This document shows, piece after piece, positions 7,750 to 16,099 of a DNA stretch of 49,988 nt. The position numbers and the translations under genes were made by a program. The DNA is from an uncultured Actinomycetes bacterium (GTDB lineage Bacteria > Actinomycetota > Actinomycetes > Nanopelagicales > Nanopelagicaceae). The first letter of the stretch is position 1. Every line of letters starts with the position of its first letter. The DNA lies in the NCBI GenBank assembly GCA_937888825.1, contig CALBFE010000019.1, positions 1 through 49,988 of the forward strand. Direction: 5' to 3'. The notes below the pieces were generated by a model. The model saw only the letters and a program-made list of their open reading frames with translations, was not told the DNA's origin and searched no databases.

Positions 7750-9174
7750 CTACGCCCCGAGGTTGGTCATGACGTGCTTGATTCGTGTGTAATCTTCAAA
7801 TCCATAGGCAGAAAGATCCTTGCCATAGCCTGAGCGCTTGAATCCGCCGTGAGGCATCTCGGCAACCACGGGGATATGGGTGTTGATCCAGACGCAACCA
7901 AAGTCAAAGGCCTTGGCCAGTCTCATCGCACGGCCATGGTCCTTAGTCCAAATGCTCGAGGCCAAGCCATACTCGACCCCATTGGCCTTTGAAATGGCAT
8001 CGGCCTCATCGCTAAATTTCTGAACAGTAATAACCGGTCCAAAGATTTCACTCTGGATCATCTCGTCATCTTGATTCAAGTCGGCAACAACAGTTGCTGG
8101 GAAGAAGAATCCTGGCTTATCCAGAGCTTTTCCACCGGTCATAACTCTGGCGTGGGAAGGAAGACGATCAAAGAATCCGCTCACGCGAGCTAACTGATTA
8201 GCATTATTAACTGGCCCCAAGAAAACATCCTCTGACGGAGACCCAATAGCAATGCCCTTAGCCTGCTCAGTTAAAAGAGCGACAAAATCATCATAAACAC
8301 TGTCTTCAACGATGACTCGTGTTGCAGCAGTGCAGTCTTGACCGGCATTGAAATAACCAGCAATGGCAATCCCCTCAGCTGCAGCTGCAAGATCTGCATC
8401 AGCAAAAACAACGACAGGAGCTTTGCCACCTAGTTCAAGGTGAACACGCTTGAGTTGTGTGGCTGCAGATTGAGCAACTTGTATTCCAGCACCTACTGAA
8501 CCAGTAATTGAAACCATGTCAGGACGTTTGTGTTCAACAAGCATGCGTCCAGTTTCACGTTCACCGCAGACAACATTAAAAACACCAGCTGGTAAAAACT
8601 CTGACATTAGATGTGCCATCCACACAGTTGATGCTGGTGTTGTATCACTTGGCTTTAAAACAACAGCATTGCCCGCAGCAATTGCTGGAGCCCACTTCCA
8701 CACAGCCATCATCATGGGATAGTTCCATGGGGTTACTTGTCCAATAACTCCCACAGGTTCGCGGCGAATCATTGAAGTCATACCTGGCATGTATTCACCA
8801 GCAGATTTTCCTTCTAGGTTTCGTGCAGCACCTGCGAAGAATCGAATCTGATCAACCATAGGTGGAACTTCTTCAGAAGTTGTTAAGGAGATTGGTTTGC
8901 CGGTATTTGTCGTTTCAATTGCAATAATTTCATCGGCGCGAGATTCAATAGCATCTGCGATTTTTAACAAAGCTTTTTGACGCTGTGATGGTGTTGAAGC
9001 ACGCCATCCCGGGAATGCATCACTTGCAGCTTTAAAGGCTGAATCAACATCGGTGGCATTAGATTTAGGTGCACGGGCGTACTCTTTGCCAGTTGCTGGG
9101 TTGATAAGTGGCGAAGTTTCACCGGAAGTTGAATCGACGGCCTTGCCATTAATGAAGTTAGTTAACTTTTCCAT
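7750..9174 (-). CDS. patD: Gamma-aminobutyraldehyde dehydrogenase (PatD-like)
   Basis: NAD(P)-dependent aldehyde dehydrogenase expected to oxidise 4-aminobutanal (or 4-guanidinobutanal) to the acid. The catalytic pair is E247 in LELGGKAP and C281 in FNAGQDCTAATR, with W150-N151 of the oxyanion region in TPWNYP. The length of 474 equals that of the E. coli PatD family, and the DCTAATR context favours aminobutyraldehyde over betaine-aldehyde enzymes. It is the first gene of the polyamine cassette, 29 bases after rlmN, and lacks a clear Shine-Dalgarno. Its product would be GABA or guanidinobutyrate; the ureohydrolase could act on the latter. Confidence 0.88.
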   Translation of the reverse strand: MEKLTNFINGKAVDSTSGETSPLINPATGKEYARAPKSNATDVDSAFKAASDAFPGWRASTPSQRQKALLKIADAIESRADEIIAIETTNTGKPISLTTSEEVPPMVDQIRFFAGAARNLEGKSAGEYMPGMTSMIRREPVGVIGQVTPWNYPMMMAVWKWAPAIAAGNAVVLKPSDTTPASTVWMAHLMSEFLPAGVFNVVCGERETGRMLVEHKRPDMVSITGSVGAGIQVAQSAATQLKRVHLELGGKAPVVVFADADLAAAAEGIAIAGYFNAGQDCTAATRVIVEDSVYDDFVALLTEQAKGIAIGSPSEDVFLGPVNNANQLARVSGFFDRLPSHARVMTGGKALDKPGFFFPATVVADLNQDDEMIQSEIFGPVITVQKFSDEADAISKANGVEYGLASSIWTKDHGRAMRLAKAFDFGCVWINTHIPVVAEMPHGGFKRSGYGKDLSAYGFEDYTRIKHVMTNLGA

Positions 9175-9181
9175 GGAATTG

Positions 9182-9187
9182 AGCCTA
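9182..9187 (-). promoter_or_regulatory. Candidate -10 box (TAGGCT) heading the polyamine cassette
   Basis: TAGGCT ends 7 bases before the dehydrogenase ATG at 9174, the spacing expected if transcription starts at the A of the start codon. No clear -35 was found. It would let the cassette be transcribed independently of rlmN. Confidence 0.4.
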
Positions 9188-9203
9188 CCAATTCCATCCT
9201 TGG

Positions 9204-10331
9204 CTAACCAGTAGGGCTTTTACCTTTTTCTGCAGCCGCTAGCTGACCACAGGCCCCATCAATTTCACGGCCTCTGGTATCGCGCACTGTGACTGGAACC
9301 CCGTAACTTTCCAAGATGCGGACAAATTCGGCTTCATCTTCGCGACGAGAAGCAGTCCATTTGGAACCTGGAGTGGGATTGAGGGGAATTAAATTGACAT
9401 GGGCATTACGGTTTTTCAGCAAACGGCCAAGCAAATCTGATCTCCAGGATTGATCATTGATATCTCGGATCATGGCATATTCAATTGAATAACGGCGGCC
9501 CGTCTTCTTCTCATAAGCATCTGCTGCTGCCAGTACTTCCTTAATTTTCCATCTGGAGTTGATAGGAACCAGCGTGTCACGAAGTTCATCATCTGGTGTG
9601 TGAAGTGAAACGGCCAATGTAACCGAGAGGCCTTCTTCAGTAAGTTTTTCAATTCCATTTACAAGACCAACAGTTGAAACCACCACAGATCGTGCACTAA
9701 TTCCAAGTCCATCTGGGTTTGGGTCAGTGATATTTCGCAAAGTGCGAATTACTGCGTTGTAGTTGGCTAAAGGTTCACCCATACCCATAAAAACGATATT
9801 TGAAAGGCGGGCTTCTCCGCCAGGTAGTTCTCCATTTGCACATGCTCTTGCTGCTGCAACGATTTGTTCTGTAATTTCACCAGCACTTAAGTTTCGAGTA
9901 AGTCCTGCTTGCCCAGTTGCACAGAATGGACAGTTCATCCCACATCCTGCTTGGGATGAAATACATACTGTTACACGATCGGTATATCGCATTAAAACTG
10001 ACTCAACTAAAACTCCATCATGGAGCTTCCAGAGATCTTTACGCGTCATTCCCCCATCGCACTCAACAGAGCGCACGAGCTCAATGAGTTTAGGAGTGAA
10101 TTGCTCTGAGATTGTCTGACGCATCTCTGCAGGGATATCTGTCCAATTCTCTGGATCATTAGACAGGTGTGTGAAGTAATGGGTCGCTACTTGACTAGCA
10201 CGAAATGCTGGCAGCCCTAGAGATTTAGCGAGTTCACGTCGCTCTTCAGGTGAATAGTCAGCTAAATGCTTGGGGATTTTCTTGCGCTGAACTGGCTCAT
10301 CAAAAACTAATTTAATTTCAGGAACGCTCAT
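9204..10331 (-). CDS. rlmN: Dual-specificity rRNA/tRNA adenine-C2 methyltransferase RlmN
   Basis: Radical-SAM enzyme that methylates C2 of A2503 in 23S rRNA and A37 in certain tRNAs. The 4Fe-4S cluster cysteines are C130, C134 and C137 in CGMNCPFC, followed by GMGEPLANY. The methyl-carrying cysteine of the family corresponds to the one in GACGQL near the C-terminus. I chose the ATG at 10331 ([10 protein letters not shown], 375 aa), because it overlaps the cdsA stop as ATGA; an upstream in-frame ATG would reach 33 bases further into cdsA. It follows cdsA in the conserved rpsB-to-rlmN string. Confidence 0.95.
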   Translation of the reverse strand: MSVPEIKLVFDEPVQRKKIPKHLADYSPEERRELAKSLGLPAFRASQVATHYFTHLSNDPENWTDIPAEMRQTISEQFTPKLIELVRSVECDGGMTRKDLWKLHDGVLVESVLMRYTDRVTVCISSQAGCGMNCPFCATGQAGLTRNLSAGEITEQIVAAARACANGELPGGEARLSNIVFMGMGEPLANYNAVIRTLRNITDPNPDGLGISARSVVVSTVGLVNGIEKLTEEGLSVTLAVSLHTPDDELRDTLVPINSRWKIKEVLAAADAYEKKTGRRYSIEYAMIRDINDQSWRSDLLGRLLKNRNAHVNLIPLNPTPGSKWTASRREDEAEFVRILESYGVPVTVRDTRGREIDGACGQLAAAEKGKSPTG

Positions 10332-11173
10332 AACCAACGCTTCACTAGCTCTAGTGCAAGCCATAGGGCTGGGGCTGAAATCAATACTGAATCAAGACGA
10401 TCCAATACTCCGCCATGGCCTGGAAGCAGAGTTCCCATGTCTTTTAAGTGAAGGTCGCGCTTCATTGCACTCTCAATCAAATCACCACAGGTTGCGGTGA
10501 AAACAATCATTAATCCAACTATCGCGCCAATCCACCAGTGCATGTCCATGATGTATTTAAATGCAAAGGCCCCGCCAATTACTGTGAAGACTAGTGAGCC
10601 GATTAAACCTTCCCAGCTCTTCTTTGGGCTAATCAGTGGAACAAGTGGATGCTTTCCCAATAGAACTCCCACGATGTAACCAAATGTGTCGTTACAGCCA
10701 ACTAAAACTACAAAAGTCATTACACGCTCTAAACCAGTGCTAGGTTTGGCTAGAAGAATAAGGAAGCCACCTAGAAATGGCAGATAGAGAAGTGAAAAAG
10801 TAGTTGCCGTTGCACTTTGCACAAAGCCCTCCGGGCCTTTAGTTAAAAGTTGAATAAGCAAAAGCGGAATAGCGATAGCCGTAGCAATAGCTAGTCCAGC
10901 TGCCCCACCATTCCAGGTTGCATAGGTAAGGACTACGGCTCCTGCAGCAAGTGAAACAACTGAGATATAAATTCCGCGCACGCTGAAAGCTCGAACAATT
11001 TCACGAATACCTAAGAGCACAGCCACTGCGACTACAACTGCAAAGACTTCGCGGCGATATGCCAGAGCAAACCAAATGAGAGCAACAAGGGATAGCGAAA
11101 CAATTATTGAAGGCCCCAGCTTTCGCCCGGCCTTCTTGTTAATAGCCTCGTTTAACGATTGAAAATCAGACAT
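10328..11173 (-). CDS. cdsA: Phosphatidate cytidylyltransferase (CDP-diacylglycerol synthase)
   Basis: Integral membrane enzyme that makes CDP-diacylglycerol from phosphatidate and CTP, the precursor of acidic phospholipids and phosphatidylinositol. About seven to eight hydrophobic segments are seen, then the family signature [12 protein letters not shown] and, near the C-terminus, the CTP-transferase signature with [16 protein letters not shown]. The start used is the ATG at 11173 (MSDFQSL, 281 aa): an AAGGAG lies 10 bases before it, which is too close to a TTG three codons upstream. It sits 14 bases after frr and overlaps the rlmN start by four bases. Confidence 0.93.
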   Translation of the reverse strand: MSDFQSLNEAINKKAGRKLGPSIIVSLSLVALIWFALAYRREVFAVVVAVAVLLGIREIVRAFSVRGIYISVVSLAAGAVVLTYATWNGGAAGLAIATAIAIPLLLIQLLTKGPEGFVQSATATTFSLLYLPFLGGFLILLAKPSTGLERVMTFVVLVGCNDTFGYIVGVLLGKHPLVPLISPKKSWEGLIGSLVFTVIGGAFAFKYIMDMHWWIGAIVGLMIVFTATCGDLIESAMKRDLHLKDMGTLLPGHGGVLDRLDSVLISAPALWLALELVKRWL

Positions 11174-11187
11174 CAGTGACAAACTCC

Positions 11188-11751
11188 TTAGACTTCTAGG
11201 AGTTCGGCCTCCTTGTGCTTTAACAATTCATCAATTTTTGCAACGTGATCAGATGTTACTTTCTCGAGCTCTTTCTCACCACGAGCTAAATCATCTTTTC
11301 CGATATCTCCATCTTTTTCCATCTTCTCCATCGCCTCTTTTGCCGCGCGACGGATGTTTCGCATAGAAATCTTTGAATCTTCAGCCTTTCCCTTTGCAAC
11401 CTTAATAAATTCTTTACGGCGCTCTTCAGTTAACTGAGGGAAGTTGATACGAATGACAACACCATCATTACCTGGGTTGACACCTAGGTCTGATTCACGG
11501 ATAGCTTTTTCAATACTTGCCATTGAACCCTTATCAAATGGTGCGATCGTGGCCATACGGGCATCGGGAACTTGAATAGAAGCTAGTTGTGAGAGCGCTG
11601 TATAGGTACCGTAGTAATCAACCATGATTTTATTAAACATCGATGGGTGTGCACGGCCAGTTCTGATAGAAGCAAAATCATCCTTTGCAACTTCAACGGC
11701 TTTGCTCATTTTCGTGTCAGCGTCCTTAAGGGCGCTTGCTACATCTGCCAT
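11188..11751 (-). CDS. frr: Ribosome recycling factor
   Basis: Splits post-termination ribosomes together with EF-G. From the chosen ATG at 11751 the protein begins MADVASALKD and is 187 residues, matching the usual 185. It includes the conserved SIRTGRAHPSMF segment, and its long helices are rich in Lys and Glu. The start is supported by a GGGAGAAG Shine-Dalgarno 4 bases upstream; an in-frame ATG 15 codons further upstream would add a lysine-rich stretch absent from the family. It lies between pyrH and cdsA in the standard order. Confidence 0.96.
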   Translation of the reverse strand: MADVASALKDADTKMSKAVEVAKDDFASIRTGRAHPSMFNKIMVDYYGTYTALSQLASIQVPDARMATIAPFDKGSMASIEKAIRESDLGVNPGNDGVVIRINFPQLTEERRKEFIKVAKGKAEDSKISMRNIRRAAKEAMEKMEKDGDIGKDDLARGEKELEKVTSDHVAKIDELLKHKEAELLEV

Positions 11752-11825
11752 GACTTCTCCCTTGGGGTTTTCCTTATTCTTTGATTCTATCGGCAATACC
11801 CGACCTGGCTCTATGAAATCTTGAA

Positions 11826-12548
11826 CTAAGAAACTAGCGTTCCTATTGTTTCCCCACGCACTGCGCGAGCGATATTGCCGTTCTTCATCAAGTCAAAGAT
11901 GACTATCGGAAGTTGATTTTCACGACAAAGGGCAAAAGCGGCGGCATCTGCCACTGCCAGAGATTTACTTAAAACCTCATCATATGAAATCGCATCAAAT
12001 TTAACTGCAGACTTATCCTGCTTAGGATCTGCGCTATAAACACCATCAACACCACTCTTAGCAAGAAGCAGAGCTTCGGCTCCTATTTCAAGTGCGCGCT
12101 GGGCTGAAACGGTATCCGTTGTGAAGAATGGCATTCCTGCACCTGCACCGAAAATTACTACGCGCCCCTTTTCAAGGTGGCGAATTGCGCGAAGTGGGAT
12201 GTATGGCTCTGCAACTTGGCCCATGGTGATTGCCGTCTGAACACGGGTTTGCACACCTTCTTTTTCTAGAAAATCTTGTAAGGCTAAACAATTCATCACT
12301 GTTCCAAGCATTCCCATGTAGTCAGCGCGTGAGCGATCCATACCGCGCTGAGAAAGTTCTGCTCCTCGGAAATAGTTACCGCCACCAACAACTATGGCTA
12401 CTTGTACCCCGCTTCGGGCAACATCTGCGATTTGTTTAGCGATGTCTTGCACAACATCAGGATCAACACCGATGCCTTTAGTTCCGCCAAAAACTTCTCC
12501 AGAAAGTTTAAGGAGCACCCGCCGATACGTTCCTCTTGTACCGGGCAT
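11826..12548 (-). CDS. pyrH: UMP kinase
   Basis: Phosphorylates UMP to UDP with ATP; an amino-acid-kinase-fold protein acting as a hexamer in the cytosol. Visible motifs are [12 protein letters not shown] at the N-terminus (phosphate loop), [10 protein letters not shown], the nucleotide segment [13 protein letters not shown], and [12 protein letters not shown]. Length 240 is typical. An AAAGGAG precedes the ATG. It is between tsf and frr with spacers of about 60-75 bases, the normal actinobacterial order. Confidence 0.96.
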   Translation of the reverse strand: MPGTRGTYRRVLLKLSGEVFGGTKGIGVDPDVVQDIAKQIADVARSGVQVAIVVGGGNYFRGAELSQRGMDRSRADYMGMLGTVMNCLALQDFLEKEGVQTRVQTAITMGQVAEPYIPLRAIRHLEKGRVVIFGAGAGMPFFTTDTVSAQRALEIGAEALLLAKSGVDGVYSADPKQDKSAVKFDAISYDEVLSKSLAVADAAAFALCRENQLPIVIFDLMKNGNIARAVRGETIGTLVS

Positions 12549-12607
12549 GAGTGCTCCTTTAACTTCTAGTTGGAATATCTAAATTCTAAGCGATGTCGCC
12601 TTTGAAC

Positions 12608-13438
12608 TTATTGACCCACGCGGAAGCGATTGAACGCCTTAACGGCTGTTCCTGCCTCATCGAGGATCTGCTTCACAGTCTTTTTCGCATCTTTAGCAAA
12701 AGATTGCTCAATCAAGGAAACTTCCTTGACGAAGCCTGTTACGCGACCTTCAACGATCTTAATGAGGGAAGCTTCAGGCTTACCCTCTTCGCGTGCAGTT
12801 TCTTCAGCGATACGACGTTCGTTTTCTATGAGTTCTGCAGGAACATCTTCGCGATTTACAAACTGTGGTGCAAACGCTGCGATGTGCTGTGCAATGTCCT
12901 TACCAACTTCAGCTGCATCCTTAGTTAATTGAACTAGAACGCCAACCTGTGGTGGCAAATCTGGGCTAGTGCGGTGCAAGTAAATTCCAACTGGAGAATC
13001 CTTGAGCACTGCAATTCGGCGAACTTCAATCTTTTCGCCAAGAGTTGCATTTGCCTCATCAACAGTTGCCTGAACGGTTTTACCGCTAGCCATTGTTGTT
13101 GTAAGAAATGCTTCTAGGGAATCTGATTGTGCATTTTGTAGGTGAGCAAGAAGCTCATCAGCAAGAGTAAGGAAACGTTCACCCTTGGCCACGAAATCTG
13201 TTTCGCAGTTAAGTTCAAGCATCACGCCAAGATTTCCTTCAACCTTTGCAACTACCGCACCATTTGAAGTTAAACGCCCTTCACGCTTAGTGACTCCCTT
13301 GAGTCCCTTAACACGAATAATGTCGATCGCCTTGTTGTAATCGCCTTCTGCTTCATCCAAAGCCTTCTTGCAATCAAGCATTCCAGCAGCGGTTGCTTCA
13401 CGAAGATTCTTAACGTCTTGCGCTGTATATGCAGCCAT
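12608..13438 (-). CDS. tsf: Translation elongation factor Ts
   Basis: Nucleotide exchange factor for EF-Tu. The N-terminal UBA-like domain (about 1-45) contains LREATAAGMLDCKKAL, followed by the TDFVAK motif (CETDFVAKGERF) that disrupts the Mg site of EF-Tu. Length 276 is normal for Actinobacteria. It starts four bases after the rpsB stop with an AAGGAG Shine-Dalgarno, so it is co-transcribed with rpsB. Confidence 0.97.
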   Translation of the reverse strand: MAAYTAQDVKNLREATAAGMLDCKKALDEAEGDYNKAIDIIRVKGLKGVTKREGRLTSNGAVVAKVEGNLGVMLELNCETDFVAKGERFLTLADELLAHLQNAQSDSLEAFLTTTMASGKTVQATVDEANATLGEKIEVRRIAVLKDSPVGIYLHRTSPDLPPQVGVLVQLTKDAAEVGKDIAQHIAAFAPQFVNREDVPAELIENERRIAEETAREEGKPEASLIKIVEGRVTGFVKEVSLIEQSFAKDAKKTVKQILDEAGTAVKAFNRFRVGQ

Positions 13439-13442
13439 TTAA

Positions 13443-14261
13443 TTAAGCTCCTTCTGTGACAGTTGTTGCTTCTGGTGATACTTCAGCTGTTCCAGCAATT
13501 TCTTTTTCCCAATCAGCTAAAGGCTCACCGGCTGCAACTGCAGGGGCTTCATCCTTTACCTCACTCTTAGCCTGTGCTGAACGTGCAGCAAGACCAGCAG
13601 CGATTGCATCAGTGATAACGCGAGTTAGTAGTCCGATTGAACGGATTGCATCGTCGTTACCAGGAATCTTGTAATCAACTTCATCTGGGTCACAGTTAGT
13701 GTCCAAGATTGCGATAACTGGAATACCAAGTTTCTTGGCTTCCTGCACAGCAAGGTGCTCCTTCTTGGTATCAACAACCCAAATTGCTGAAGGCAACTTA
13801 GTCATGTTACGGATACCGTTGAGGTTCTTAAATAGTTTTTCGCGTTCGCGGCGAAGAACAAGAAGTTCCTTCTTAGTTAGAAGTAGATCGTTCTTCTCTT
13901 CTAGAGCTTCTAACTCCTTCAGACGCTGAATACGCTTGTAGACAGTTGGGAAGTTTGTAAGCATTCCACCTAACCAGCGCTCAGTCACTGTTGGCATGCC
14001 AACGCGTGCTGCTTGCTCGATGATTGGTTCCTGTGCTTGCTTCTTTGTTCCAACGAACAAAACGTGACCGCCTTTTGCAACTGTGTCCTTAACGAACTCA
14101 TATGCATTGTCGATTAACGCTAGTGATTGCTGGATATCGATGATGTAGATGCCATTGCGCTCTGTGAAAATAAAACGCTTCATCTTTGGGTTCCATCGAC
14201 GAGTCTGGTGTCCGAAGTGGACTCCGCTGTCGAGAAGTTCTCGCATTGTTACTACTGCCAT
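13443..14261 (-). CDS. rpsB: 30S ribosomal protein S2
   Basis: Small-subunit ribosomal protein. From the ATG at 14261 it reads [27 protein letters not shown] and is 272 aa. RHGQ-free S2 motifs such as [20 protein letters not shown] and [14 protein letters not shown] are clear. An AAGGAG Shine-Dalgarno lies eight bases upstream; a longer in-frame extension to 14363 would run through the leader hairpins and is rejected. The C-terminal tail (last 40 residues) is acidic and Ala-rich, a variable region in this family. First gene of the rpsB-tsf-pyrH-frr-cdsA-rlmN string. Confidence 0.97.
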   Translation of the reverse strand: MAVVTMRELLDSGVHFGHQTRRWNPKMKRFIFTERNGIYIIDIQQSLALIDNAYEFVKDTVAKGGHVLFVGTKKQAQEPIIEQAARVGMPTVTERWLGGMLTNFPTVYKRIQRLKELEALEEKNDLLLTKKELLVLRREREKLFKNLNGIRNMTKLPSAIWVVDTKKEHLAVQEAKKLGIPVIAILDTNCDPDEVDYKIPGNDDAIRSIGLLTRVITDAIAAGLAARSAQAKSEVKDEAPAVAAGEPLADWEKEIAGTAEVSPEATTVTEGA

Positions 14262-14483
14262 GACGGCATACTCCTTCTTAGGTTTATTTACGTGCGCAGC
14301 ACAATAAAAAACCCGCTCGGTTTTGGCCAAACAATTTGTTAGGCCCGTCGCACTGAAATTCATCTACCGATTTAACGGACCGAGATGATTCACCGACCAG
14401 ATGGTCAGGCAGTGCTGAGATGTCACCGGCTGAATTACTTCAACTGGTGCGGGGCAAATCTTACCTGAGCCGTGAGCGTGCAA
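14262..14483 (-). promoter_or_regulatory. Structured rpsB leader region
   Basis: The 222-base gap upstream of rpsB holds several inverted repeats. In transcription order: a dyad CTGACCA/TGGTCGG near 14393-14408; TCATCT/AGATGA arms (14383-14388 and 14360-14365) enclosing a small CCG/CGG stem; a GC-rich hairpin GGCCTAAC/GTTTGGCC (14325-14345); then a terminator (14302-14324). A ribosomal-protein autoregulatory leader is a plausible reading. A promoter must lie here or upstream, but no confident -35/-10 pair was found. No coding frame is supported. Confidence 0.5.
14302..14324 (-). terminator. Intrinsic terminator / attenuator in the rpsB leader
   Basis: On the minus strand AAAACC (14324-14319) pairs with GGTTTT (14313-14308) around a GAGCG loop, and the U-run continues into TTATTGT. 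It lies about 45 bases before the rpsB ATG. The stem is short. It could end read-through from the upstream mannosyltransferase gene, act as an rpsB attenuator, or both. Confidence 0.55.
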
Positions 14484-15176
14484 TTACCGCCGGACTATGC
14501 GCAAAAGCCCCCAAGCGGTGATACGCAGCACGGCTTCTAGGGCAATATCAAAGCTCATCTTGCTGACCCCATTTTCGCGCTCGATAAAAGTAATAGGGAC
14601 TTCAGCGATAGATCCGCCTCTGGCAAGGGCCCTTCGAGTCATCTCTATTTGAAAGCAATATCCCTCACTAGCAATTGTTTGAATCTCCATCTTATTTAGT
14701 AATGAGGCTGAATAAATTCGAAATCCAGCAGTTGTATCGGCCACTCCAAGGGATAAAACAGTGTTTGCATAACGATTGGCAGCTTTTGAAAGCAGCTCAC
14801 GAAACTTGCTCCAGTTTCGAATCTGTCCATCGGCCACCCAACGCGAACCAATTAATAAGTCAGCTGAACCTATCCACTGCATCATCGCCACTAAATCACT
14901 GACTTGGTGTGATCCGTCTGCATCCATCTCAATGATATTTTCATAACCACGTTCGAGTGCAATCTGGAAGCCAACCCGATAGGCGCTACCCAAACCAAGC
15001 TTTGCGCTTCGCTCAACTACTTCAACTCCATGGGCTTTGCAGATTTGAGCGGTGCCATCTGGTGAGCCATCATCAATGACTAAAACATCAAGATCGAGTG
15101 TGGCTAACTCATCGAGGAGTGAACCAATACTCTCAACTTCGTTATATGTTGGAATTACTACGATTGATTTACTCAT
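14484..15176 (-). CDS. Polyprenol-phosphate mannosyltransferase (GT2 family, Ppm1-like)
   Basis: Family 2 glycosyltransferase resembling dolichol/polyprenol-phosphate mannose synthase, which moves mannose from GDP-mannose to a membrane lipid carrier for lipoglycan or protein mannosylation. Motifs are VVIPTYNEVESI at the N-terminus, VIDDGSPDGTA, the metal-binding DADGSHQ, and SRWVADGQIRNWSKFRELLSKAAN. At 230 aa it is the soluble catalytic domain only, without the C-terminal membrane part of some bacterial fusions. Its ATG overlaps the xerC stop by four bases. The sugar is inferred from the family; glucose cannot be excluded. Confidence 0.85.
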   Translation of the reverse strand: MSKSIVVIPTYNEVESIGSLLDELATLDLDVLVIDDGSPDGTAQICKAHGVEVVERSAKLGLGSAYRVGFQIALERGYENIIEMDADGSHQVSDLVAMMQWIGSADLLIGSRWVADGQIRNWSKFRELLSKAANRYANTVLSLGVADTTAGFRIYSASLLNKMEIQTIASEGYCFQIEMTRRALARGGSIAEVPITFIERENGVSKMSFDIALEAVLRITAWGLLRIVRR

Positions 15177-16087
15177 GCGCGAGGATGCGCCTGTTTAAAA
15201 GCTTTTTGTAAACGCTCAGTGGAGACGTGTGTATAAATCTGTGTTGTCGCAAGTGAAGCATGCCCCAAAATCTCTTGCACTGTGCGCAAATCAGCGCCAC
15301 CTTCTAATAGATGTGTTGCTGCAGAATGGCGCAAGGCATGTGGTCCCATGCGCTCTATTCCTTCAATGGCAGAGAGTGCTTCATAGACAACCGTGCGCAC
15401 AGCGCGCTGATCAATTCTCTTTCCACGGGCTCCAAGAAAAACTGCCTTTTCAGATTTTTCATTAAGAAGTAGTTGGCGTCCATCATCTAGCCACTTCTTT
15501 AATGCCCGCATCGCTGGGTTACCAAGGGGAATAACTCGCTCTTTATTTCCTTTACCCAGCACTTGAATTGTCTGACGGTTGTAATCAATATCGCCTAGAT
15601 CTAAACCACACAGTTCTGCCACGCGAGCACCTGTTGCATACAACAGTTCCACCATCGCAACATCGCGCAATGTCATCGGGGTTTCATCCTCTGTTGCCCT
15701 AGTTGCCATTGAATCCATTGCAGTTTTTGCATCCTCAATACCTAAGACTTCAGGCAGAGTGCGATGGCCCTTAGGTGTTGCAAGAGATGCACCCACATCA
15801 CTAGTGATGTATTTGTTTTTTAACGCCCATTTTGTGAATAAGCGCACTGAGACTGCTCTGCGTGAAATTGTTGTGCGAGAAGCACCTTTGACTTGTTGGT
15901 TAGCTAGCCATGAGCGCAGGTGTACTAACTGCAGCTGTGAAATATCTACTAGGCCTATGTTTTCTAAATGTTCTAGTAATGAGGTCAAGTCCCCCATATA
16001 TGCACGAACAGTGTGAACTGAGAGGTTGCGTTCAACTTCTAAATGGCGCTGAAAAGTAATCAGTAACTTTTCAAAATCTTCGCTCAC
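15173..16087 (-). CDS. xerC: Site-specific tyrosine recombinase XerC
   Basis: Resolves chromosome dimers at dif with a partner recombinase. All six active-site positions are present: R155 (ATGARVAEL), K179 (VLGKGNK), H250 and R253 (GPHALRHSAATHL), H276 (LGHASL) and the nucleophile Y285 (QIYTHVS). The N-terminal SAM-like core-binding domain covers about 1-95. Length 304 is typical for XerC, and this location near rpsB is common in Actinobacteria, so it is the housekeeping copy and not an element integrase. The start is a GTG at 16087, 9 bases after the cimA stop. Confidence 0.93.
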   Translation of the reverse strand: MSEDFEKLLITFQRHLEVERNLSVHTVRAYMGDLTSLLEHLENIGLVDISQLQLVHLRSWLANQQVKGASRTTISRRAVSVRLFTKWALKNKYITSDVGASLATPKGHRTLPEVLGIEDAKTAMDSMATRATEDETPMTLRDVAMVELLYATGARVAELCGLDLGDIDYNRQTIQVLGKGNKERVIPLGNPAMRALKKWLDDGRQLLLNEKSEKAVFLGARGKRIDQRAVRTVVYEALSAIEGIERMGPHALRHSAATHLLEGGADLRTVQEILGHASLATTQIYTHVSTERLQKAFKQAHPRA

Positions 16088-16093
16088 GCGCCA

Positions 16094-16099
16094 ACTTTA
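16094..16099 (-). promoter_or_regulatory. Candidate -10 box (TAAAGT) for leaderless xerC mRNA
   Basis: TAAAGT, which includes the cimA TAA stop, ends 6 bases before the xerC GTG. No Shine-Dalgarno separates them. Single-motif evidence. Confidence 0.3.

Noticed and set aside
14262-14363. 34-residue N-terminal extension of rpsB
   Set aside because: It would translate through the leader hairpins and terminator; the AAGGAG before 14261 marks the real start.
15173-16087. Tyrosine recombinase as a sign of a mobile element
   Set aside because: It has the size, motifs and chromosomal place of housekeeping XerC, with no att repeats or phage genes nearby.
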